From Bog-756 sp963701325 (GTDB taxonomy: Bacteria > Actinomycetota > Acidimicrobiia > Acidimicrobiales > RAAP-2): a DNA stretch of 64,000 bases. Position 1 is the stretch's first letter, and every line of letters begins with the position of its first letter. Below the pieces are notes generated by a model. That model was not told the origin of the DNA. It did no database searches and worked only from the letters and a program-made list of their open reading frames with translations. Position numbers and translations under genes: made by a program. Shown here piece by piece: positions 55,481 through 62,006 of this stretch. The stretch covers positions 2,356,001-2,420,000 of the forward strand of contig OY969604.1 of NCBI GenBank assembly GCA_963701325.1. The letters run 5' to 3'.

Positions 55481-57109
55481 ATGAGACGTGCAATGCGGCG
55501 GTTTGCAGTCTGTGGCGCGTTGGTCGCCACTCTCGGGATCCTCGATACGGCCGCTTCCGGGGCGTTGGCGTCGACGGTCGTCCGCGGTGCGGTGCAAGAG
55601 GCCGGCATCGGGGCGGTGCCCGCCGGCTGCGATCACCCGCAGCCGCCTGGGCATGTCCAGTGTTACCTGTCCTCCGAGTCTGTTGTCTCACCTGCTCTCG
55701 TCCCGGCGACGACGACGTGCACGGTCGACGAGGCAGCCGGGTACACCCCGTGCAACATCCAGAACGCCTACGGCCTTGCCGCTGCGATCGCCAAGGATGG
55801 TGCGGGGTCGGTCGTGGCCGTTGTCGATCCCAACGACGACCCGAAGGCTGCTTCGGACCTTGCGGTGTTCCGATCACACTTCAAACTCCCTGCGTGCACA
55901 ACGGCGAGCAAGTGCTTTACGAAGTACAACCAGACCGGCCAAATTAAGAACTACCCGTCGCCGAATGCCAGCTTCGCCAGCGAGACGGCGCTCGATCTCG
56001 ACATGGTCTCCACCGCGTGTCCGCTGTGTCACATCTGGCTGGTCGAGGCCAACAGCAACGGGCTCGGAGACCTCCTCACCGCCATCCACGAGGCCACCGT
56101 TCTCGGCGCGAAGGTGGTGAGTGACAGCTGGGGTAGCGGCGAGCAGAACCTCGAGGCTTCCCAGGACACCTCGCTCGACGTTCCGGGTGTCGCCATCACG
56201 TTCAGCTCGGGTGATGGCGCGTACCAGGGCGGTGTGCAGTACCCCGCGTCCTCCAACTACGTGACCTCGGTGGGCGGGACGGAGCTCACGCCCAACACGC
56301 ATGTCACGCGGGGCTGGAACGAGTCGACGTGGGTCAACACGAGTTCCTCACCGCCGACGCAGGGTTCGGGCAGCGGCTGCTCCGCCTACGAGGGCAAGCC
56401 CGCCTGGCAGAAGGACACGGGATGCTCCAGGCGGACGACTGCCGACGTGAGCATGGTGGCAGCCAACGTCCTGGGCTATGACACCTACGGTGCGAGCGGC
56501 TGGTACTACGAGTTCGGGACAAGCGTTTCCTCGCCACTCATCGCGGGGATCTACGGGCTGGCGAAGAACCCGACCTCGATCGCAGTCCCGGTGTCGGCGG
56601 CTTACAAGGCCCCCGCTGCCGATCTCCACGACATCACGAAGGGCTCGGCCGGGACGTGCACCCCCGCCTATCTGTGCACTGCCCGCGTCGGCTACGACGG
56701 ACCAACCGGGCTCGGATCACCGAACGGCATCGGGGCGTTCAAAGTGCTGGCTGCGCCGGCACCGACCGTCAGCTCTGTCACCCTCGGGGGGACGCCGTCC
56801 GATCCCACCCTGACTGTGGACGGCTCCAACCTGGGTGCTGTTGCACCTCCGGGATCACCCGAATGGGATTGCAGCGCGGCCTACAGCGGGGACGTCTTCG
56901 GGGGCGTCGGCCTCAGCTTCGGCGACACGACCGCAGGATGGACCGCCGGCCAAGGCGGAGACTGCCTGGGGCTGACCGTGAGCGCATGGAGCTTGAGCGG
57001 AGCCACCCTGTCGTTCGGAAGTTTCTATCCGGACGTGACGGCGATGCAGGCCGGCGACAGCTACAGCTTCGAGCTCCAGGGACATGTGTTCACTGGAACG
57101 CTGGGATAG
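55481..57109 (+). CDS. S53 family (sedolisin-like) peptidase, secreted
   Basis: 542 residues with a signal peptide. Glu168 and Asp172 (ASETALDLDMV), Asp245 (SSGDGAYQGG) and Ser348 (FGTSVSSPLIAG) form the sedolisin active site; a Ca-binding DITKG...GYDGPTGLG follows. The last ~120 residues (after about 425) are a strand-rich Ig-like domain. Extra Cys pairs suggest disulfides. Start set by GGAGG before ATG 55481. It is the second sedolisin of the window. Confidence 0.87.
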   Translation: MRRAMRRFAVCGALVATLGILDTAASGALASTVVRGAVQEAGIGAVPAGCDHPQPPGHVQCYLSSESVVSPALVPATTTCTVDEAAGYTPCNIQNAYGLAAAIAKDGAGSVVAVVDPNDDPKAASDLAVFRSHFKLPACTTASKCFTKYNQTGQIKNYPSPNASFASETALDLDMVSTACPLCHIWLVEANSNGLGDLLTAIHEATVLGAKVVSDSWGSGEQNLEASQDTSLDVPGVAITFSSGDGAYQGGVQYPASSNYVTSVGGTELTPNTHVTRGWNESTWVNTSSSPPTQGSGSGCSAYEGKPAWQKDTGCSRRTTADVSMVAANVLGYDTYGASGWYYEFGTSVSSPLIAGIYGLAKNPTSIAVPVSAAYKAPAADLHDITKGSAGTCTPAYLCTARVGYDGPTGLGSPNGIGAFKVLAAPAPTVSSVTLGGTPSDPTLTVDGSNLGAVAPPGSPEWDCSAAYSGDVFGGVGLSFGDTTAGWTAGQGGDCLGLTVSAWSLSGATLSFGSFYPDVTAMQAGDSYSFELQGHVFTGTLG

Positions 57110-57122
57110 GCCAAGCAGCGCT

Positions 57123-58388
57123 CTACCCGCGACCGAAGGTGGCTGAGAACCAGCGTGAAACACCGGTCCTGGCTGTGACCGTCCGCCCGAACCACGTCGA
57201 CGCGGTCGCGACGCGCCGTGCGCTTCCGGGTGCCGCTCCCTCGAGGAGCTCGTTCCAGAAGATCCCCCAACCGCCGGCCAGCCAATTCCCGAGCACCGGG
57301 GCAGTGAGCAGGCGTCCCACCGCGGCGACGGCGCGCGGGCGACCGACCAGCGCGGCGTGGCCGGCGGCGGCGATCCGCTGGTACGGGAGATGGGCGCCGG
57401 CCAGGTCGTCGCGGTAGCGGATCGCTGCGTGGCCGGGCGAGCCGAGGACCGCCTCGGCGGCTGATCGCCCGCTGGTCATCGCCTGCGCGATGCCCTCGCC
57501 CTGCAGGGGGTTGACCAGGCCGGCAGCGTCACCCACGAGCAGCACCCGGCCGGTTGCGGGCGTGGTCCCGACCATGCCCATCTTGAGCCATCCGCCCAAT
57601 CGCAGCGGCAGGGGCGAGACGTGCGCCCGGTCGAGGAGCCCGAGGTCGACCAGGTGTTGGAAATAGGCGGGCAGTACCCGAACCGCCTCGGCGCCGGCCT
57701 GGCGATCTGCCAACGTACCGATGCCGATTCCGACGTTGGCGGCGCCTCCTGGGCTCGGGAAGATCCAGCCGTAGCCGGGGAATGCATTCCACCGGCTCCT
57801 TTCCCACAGGGTGATCGCCGGGAGCTCGACGTGCTGGTCCAGATAGCAGCGCACCGCAAACCCCCAGAGCACCCTCGATTCCTCGACCAGCCCGGCGCAC
57901 TGCGCGACGTGGCTGGCGGCACCGTCAGCCCCAATGACGAAATCGGCTCGCAGTTCCTCGCGGTCGTTGACCGTAAAGCCTTCGATGTCACCGCCCGACC
58001 CGAGTGGGCGGTCGGCTCGCCCGGTGCAGGGGACGGCGCCTGCACCGAGCGCAGCGGTCCGCAGCGCGTCGTCGAACACGGTCCGTGTCATCGCCCGGGC
58101 ACGACCCGGGTAGGTCATCCCGTCGAAGCTCGGGAGGACGACCCGTCGTCCAGTGGGGCCGACGACCGCCATGGTGCCCACATCGAGCCCGGGCGGTACC
58201 GGTAGCCCGAGATCAACGAGGACTTGGAGGGCCCGGGGCCCGATCAGGTCGCCACACGCTTTGTCCCTCGGAAATTGCGCTTTGTCGAGCAGCGCAACGC
58301 TGGCACCCGCACGTGCGAGCACAAGGGCGGCGGTGCTTCCCGCCGGACCGGCGCCGACGACAAGCACGTCAAAACGCCTGGGAATCAC
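57123..58388 (-). CDS. Geranylgeranyl reductase-family flavoprotein (MenJ-like)
   Basis: 421 residues. FAD site VLVVGAGPAGSTAALVLARAG, then KACGDLIGPRA and the GDAAGLVNPLQGEGIAQAM motif, all typical of the geranylgeranyl-reductase family. In mycobacteria the MenJ member saturates one isoprene of menaquinone. GTG follows AAGGAG. Divergent from the methyltransferase with 58 bp between, and part of a probable quinone-modification cluster. Confidence 0.85.
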   Translation of the reverse strand: MIPRRFDVLVVGAGPAGSTAALVLARAGASVALLDKAQFPRDKACGDLIGPRALQVLVDLGLPVPPGLDVGTMAVVGPTGRRVVLPSFDGMTYPGRARAMTRTVFDDALRTAALGAGAVPCTGRADRPLGSGGDIEGFTVNDREELRADFVIGADGAASHVAQCAGLVEESRVLWGFAVRCYLDQHVELPAITLWERSRWNAFPGYGWIFPSPGGAANVGIGIGTLADRQAGAEAVRVLPAYFQHLVDLGLLDRAHVSPLPLRLGGWLKMGMVGTTPATGRVLLVGDAAGLVNPLQGEGIAQAMTSGRSAAEAVLGSPGHAAIRYRDDLAGAHLPYQRIAAAGHAALVGRPRAVAAVGRLLTAPVLGNWLAGGWGIFWNELLEGAAPGSARRVATASTWFGRTVTARTGVSRWFSATFGRG

Positions 58389-58446
58389 ACGACTCCTTCC
58401 GGGCACCGACCGCCTACAGTGAGATCTTCGCACCCGAGGAGGGGTC

Positions 58447-59181
58447 GTGGACATTCCGGAGCAGGAGGACGCCAACCGGTTCGCCCAGGCGCTCTTCACG
58501 CCACTACCCGGACGGTACGATCGCCTGGCCGAACTGTTGTCGATGGGACAGAACGGACGCTGGCGCCGGGCCATGGTCGACCACATCGTCCCGGACGAAC
58601 CCGAGCTCGTCCTCGATGTCGCCTCCGGGCCGGCCGGCGTGGCGCTCCAGCTCGCCGATCGCACCGGGGCACGGGTGGTAGGCGTCGACCTGACGCTCGA
58701 CATGCTGCGCCAAGGCCAGCGCACGGTGGCCGAGCGAGGCATGGCCAACCAGGTCCAGCTGGTGGCTGGGCGGGCCGAGCAGACACCCTTCGCGGACGGC
58801 ACGTTCGATGCACTCACGTTCACCTACCTCCTGCGTTATGTCGACGATCCCCAGGCCACCTTGATCGAGCTCGCCCGGCTGGTGAAGCCCGGATCGGCGG
58901 TCGCCAGTCTCGAGTTCCTGCTCCCGCAGAGCCGGTTCTGGAGGTTCTGGTGGTGGGGGTACACGCGGCTCCTGCTTCCCGTCGGAGGCTGGCTGACCGG
59001 CGGAAAGGCGTGGCTCGAGGTGGGTCGGTTCCTCGGTCCCAACATCTCGGCCCACTACCGCCGATATCCGGTGGGCTGGACGATCGAGGCCTGGGGGCGA
59101 GCGGGCTTTACCGACGTCGGTGTGCGGCGAATGAGCCTCGGTGGCGGGTTGATCATGTGGGGTCGGCGCGCCAATGGATGA
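58447..59181 (+). CDS. UbiE/MenG-like class I methyltransferase
   Basis: 244 residues. SAM motif I is LVLDVASGPAGVALQLAD; later FADGTFDALTFTYLLRYVDDP (motif II region) and VASLEFLLPQS. The layout is that of demethylmenaquinone methyltransferase. Being adjacent to a MenJ-like reductase supports action on a quinone, but this is inferred. GTG preceded by GGAGG. Confidence 0.82.
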   Translation: MDIPEQEDANRFAQALFTPLPGRYDRLAELLSMGQNGRWRRAMVDHIVPDEPELVLDVASGPAGVALQLADRTGARVVGVDLTLDMLRQGQRTVAERGMANQVQLVAGRAEQTPFADGTFDALTFTYLLRYVDDPQATLIELARLVKPGSAVASLEFLLPQSRFWRFWWWGYTRLLLPVGGWLTGGKAWLEVGRFLGPNISAHYRRYPVGWTIEAWGRAGFTDVGVRRMSLGGGLIMWGRRANG

Positions 59182-59926
59182 GACGCCGCCAGATCCACGA
59201 CCCGAGCAACGCACCGCGTTCTACGCGGCTCGCCCCGGCGGCTGGCGTGACTGGTGGACGCTGCTCCACCCGCCCTACACCGCGTGGCATCTGGCCTATG
59301 TGGTCATCGGCGCGTGCCTGGCGCCGGTGGTCAACACCACGCGGCTGATCGCCACCCTTTTGGCGTTCTTCCTCGCCGTCGGTCTCGCGGCACACGCGCT
59401 CGACGAGTTGCACGGACGGCCGCTACGCACCCACATCCCATCGAGCGTCCTCGCGGTCGTGGCGGGCGTCGGACTTGCCGGCGCGGTCGCTCTCGGAGTC
59501 GTGGGGATCGTGCAGGTCGGCTGGACGCTGCTCCCCTTCCTCGTCGTCGGACCGGTCCTCGTGGTCGCCTACAACTTCGAGCTGTTCGGCGGTGTCATCC
59601 ACAACACCTGGGGGTTCGCGGCCAGCTGGGGAACCTTTCCGGTTCTCACCGCCTACGTGGCCCAGGCCGAGGGGTTGACCGTCGCCCCGCTCATTGCCGC
59701 TATCGGCGCAGCTCTGCTGTCGGCGGCGCAGCGCGCTCTGAGCACCCCGGCTCGGCTGTTGCGCCGGCAGTCTGCCGACGTCGTGGGGACGATCACCCTG
59801 ACTGACGGCGGGCAGCTCCCCGTGAGTCGGGCGGTGCTGCTGGCTCCGCTGGAGCAGGCGCTGCGGGCCATGTCATGGGCCGTTGTGCTTCTCGCGGCTG
59901 CTCTCGCGGTCGACCGGTTGCACTAA
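59174..59926 (+). CDS. Multi-pass membrane protein (weakly UbiA-like)
   Basis: 250 residues with about seven spans. The beginning WWTLLHPPYTAWHLAYVVIGA and a loop HALDELHGRPLRT vaguely resemble UbiA prenyltransferases, but the two Asp-rich motifs of that family are not clear. It overlaps the methyltransferase by 8 bp, so they are co-translated; a role with quinones or isoprenoids is suggested by context only. Its stop overlaps the next, convergent gene as CTAA. Confidence 0.68.
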   Translation: MDETPPDPRPEQRTAFYAARPGGWRDWWTLLHPPYTAWHLAYVVIGACLAPVVNTTRLIATLLAFFLAVGLAAHALDELHGRPLRTHIPSSVLAVVAGVGLAGAVALGVVGIVQVGWTLLPFLVVGPVLVVAYNFELFGGVIHNTWGFAASWGTFPVLTAYVAQAEGLTVAPLIAAIGAALLSAAQRALSTPARLLRRQSADVVGTITLTDGGQLPVSRAVLLAPLEQALRAMSWAVVLLAAALAVDRLH

Positions 59927-60381
59927 ACGCGTTCGATGCGCCGACGGAATCCGGCGACCGTCATCTCGACGACACGGTCGTGGCCCCACTGCAGCAGCGG
60001 ACCGCCGATCTTGCTGGCGAGGCGCATGGCGGGTTGAAGCATCTCGAGGGTCCAGGCGACCTCAGCCGAGGTTCCGTCTCCCTCGTGATGCAGCCGGAGC
60101 CGAGCGTCCCCGATCAGATCCCCACTGACAGTCGCGTCGATCGCGTGTGGACGCTCGCAGTCGACGAGCTCGACACGGAGTCGCATGCGGTACGGGAGCG
60201 GAGGGGTGACGACGCCATGGAGGACAGACCCCGCGGACAGGCCGACTCCCTCGGTGCGGAATTCGGTGAGCCACGGCCACCAGTTCTCGAACTGCTCGAA
60301 CTGTTCGATCCGATCCCAGAGCCGATCGGGAGCCAGGTCGAACCGGTAGCTTCGCCGGTAGGTGATGACGGGCGCTGCCAC
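59923..60381 (-). CDS. SRPBCC family protein
   Basis: 152 residues from GTG at 60381. VITYRRSYRFDLAPDRLWDRIEQFEQFENWW is the typical SRPBCC start, and LQWGHDRVVEMTVAGFRRRI the final helix. GTG was chosen because TACGCT lies 12 nt before it and no ribosome site is seen; a longer upstream frame to 60540 lacks family similarity. Ligand unknown. Confidence 0.75.
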   Translation of the reverse strand: MAAPVITYRRSYRFDLAPDRLWDRIEQFEQFENWWPWLTEFRTEGVGLSAGSVLHGVVTPPLPYRMRLRVELVDCERPHAIDATVSGDLIGDARLRLHHEGDGTSAEVAWTLEMLQPAMRLASKIGGPLLQWGHDRVVEMTVAGFRRRIERV

Positions 60382-60553
60382 AGATCCAGCGTATGGCTGT
60401 GGGGCCGGCGTTGGTCGTTGGACTGGCGAGAGGGCCTCCCTCGAGCCGTCGGTCGACCGAAGTCCCTGACCGTTCGTTCCGCCGGTGGGGTGCTCACTCA
60501 GTCTGCGGCTGTCTCCGACCCGGAACGACGAGGTCGGCATGCGGTGCGCGACA

Positions 60554-60586
60554 AGACGCCCCGGACCACTCTGCTCCGGGGCGTCT
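60554..60586 (-). terminator. Rho-independent-type hairpin terminator
   Basis: AGACGCCCCGGA (60554-60565) pairs perfectly with TCCGGGGCGTCT (60575-60586), a 12-bp GC-rich stem with a 9-nt loop. It stands 14 nt past the stop of the minus-strand gene ending at 60600; on that strand the stem is followed by a short TTGT rather than a long T-tract. Confidence 0.72.
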
Positions 60587-60599
60587 CGTCATCGTCAGA

Positions 60600-60968
60600 T
60601 CAGGAAGAGAAGGTAACCGGTCCGACCTGCGTCTCGGTCATTGACCACCCGGTCACAATGGCTCCCGTCGGAGAACCTTTGTAAACGGTTGCCCAGAATG
60701 ACATCTTGGTACTGGCCGCCGTGATCTTCACTGCGCCAGAGAGGACACACTCACCATCCTCTGCCACAGAGCCGCCCCGATTGTCCACAACGCCGTAGAG
60801 ACCGCTGGTCTGTGCAGCGAGTGGCTTGGCTTGCTCGCCACAGAGCACTTCTGAGCCAGCAGGGACGTTGGAGATGTCGATCGAGAACACATAGGTGTAG
60901 TTCCCGACTGGGAGCACAGGCGACGAGTCAATGGCCGCGAAGTTGTTCGGCGCGCCGTGGATCGCCAC
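60600..60968 (-). CDS. Hypothetical strand-rich protein, probably 5'-truncated
   Basis: 122 residues from GTG at 60968, but the same frame carries good coding sense upstream to about 61043 (GNPAGAVPTATLGSTYT) before an in-frame TGA at 61044-61046. No start codon or signal peptide is found, although composition (SPVLPVGNYTYVFSID, CGEQAK, DGECVL) suggests an exported jelly-roll-like domain. It looks like the 3' end of a longer exported protein that has lost its front, possibly a pseudogene. A hairpin terminator follows. Confidence 0.5.
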   Translation of the reverse strand: MAIHGAPNNFAAIDSSPVLPVGNYTYVFSIDISNVPAGSEVLCGEQAKPLAAQTSGLYGVVDNRGGSVAEDGECVLSGAVKITAASTKMSFWATVYKGSPTGAIVTGWSMTETQVGPVTFSS

Positions 60969-61150
60969 GGATTGATGAGCCTTCGTCTGTGTATAGGTCG
61001 ACCCGAGGGTTGCGGTTGGGACTGCCCCCGCCGGGTTGCCCAGTCAGATAGATCAAAAGTCAACAGGTAGGGAGGGAACGAGAGCGACCCCGGATCTGCT
61101 GCGCAGGATGGTCGGAGAGGAGCGGAGGGCCGCCGCTTCCAGCTGTCAGT

Positions 61151-61188
61151 TTGAGTCACACTCACCTGAAACCGGTACACTTGACGGC
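61151..61188 (+). promoter_or_regulatory. Leaderless promoter and palindrome of the Nudix regulator
   Basis: TTGAGT (61151-61156), 18-nt spacer, TACACT (61175-61180) and 8 nt to the GTG at 61189. A perfect inverted repeat TGAGT-CAC-ACTCA (61152-61164) overlies the -35 box and could be an operator, for example for the Nudix protein itself. Confidence 0.6.
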
Positions 61189-61920
61189 GTGTCTTCGAGC
61201 GTTCGAGTTCCGCCCGATTACGACCCGCGGGCGTTTCCCCCGGTAGCGGTGACTGTCGACATGGTGGTCCTGACTGTGGAGTACGGGCTGCTGCAGGTGC
61301 TCTTGATCGAGCGCGGCGCCGAACCCTTCGAAGGTCGGTGGGCCCTCCCCGGGGGTTTCATCCGGGAGGACGAGACGTTGGACGAAGCCGCGAGGCGCGA
61401 GCTCACCGAGGAGACCGGAACGGACCTCGCACCGTTCTTGCAGCAGTTCCACGCGTATGGAGACCCTGCACGAGATCCTCGGATGCGAGTGGTCACGGTT
61501 GCGTACCTGGCGGTGGTTCCACGTGTGGGTCGAATCGACGCAGGCACCGATGCTCGGAGTGCTGCACTCGTCCCCGTCGAACAAGCACTCAAGGCGAATG
61601 GCCGGCGCCGGCTCGCATTCGACCACAGGACAATTCTGCGCCAAGCCGTGGAGCAAGCCCGGTCACTCTTGGAGACGACATCGATCGCCACCGCGTTTGT
61701 GGGAGATCCCTTTACGCTCTCCGAGCTTCGCGGTGTCTACGAGGCTGTATGGGGTCAGACACTCGACCCTGGGAATTTTCGCCGCAAGGTGATCTCCACC
61801 CCTGGTTTCGTGGTTGCAACCGGGAACCGAGCCCAGTCGGGCCCCGGGGGTGGCAAACCCCCAGATCTCTTTCATCCCGGAAAGCTGACGAGGCTTGACC
61901 CCGCTCTCCGCCGCGCCTAG
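61189..61920 (+). CDS. NrtR-like Nudix protein with C-terminal winged helix
   Basis: 243 residues. The Nudix box is GGFIREDETLDEAARRELTEETG; the catalytic REL..EE residues are present, so hydrolase activity is possible. The C-terminal part (FTLSELRGVYEAVWGQTLDPGNFRRKVISTPGF) matches the winged helix of the NrtR regulators, which sense ADP-ribose or other NAD metabolites and repress NAD genes. Its own promoter carries a palindrome. The TIR-protein gene starts 86 bp downstream on the same strand. Confidence 0.85.
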   Translation: MSSSVRVPPDYDPRAFPPVAVTVDMVVLTVEYGLLQVLLIERGAEPFEGRWALPGGFIREDETLDEAARRELTEETGTDLAPFLQQFHAYGDPARDPRMRVVTVAYLAVVPRVGRIDAGTDARSAALVPVEQALKANGRRRLAFDHRTILRQAVEQARSLLETTSIATAFVGDPFTLSELRGVYEAVWGQTLDPGNFRRKVISTPGFVVATGNRAQSGPGGGKPPDLFHPGKLTRLDPALRRA

Positions 61921-62006
61921 ACAGTGGGCGCTACAGTCGGCTAGTACCCGAATCGTAATTTGCTGAGTTCCAGACGGATGGATCTCATTGAGTGTGGTGG
62001 GGATCG

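Noticed and set aside
61990..62006. GTG at 61992 as start of the TIR protein
   Set aside because: It adds only five residues (VWWGS) with no support; the TIR fold begins at the GTG of 62007.
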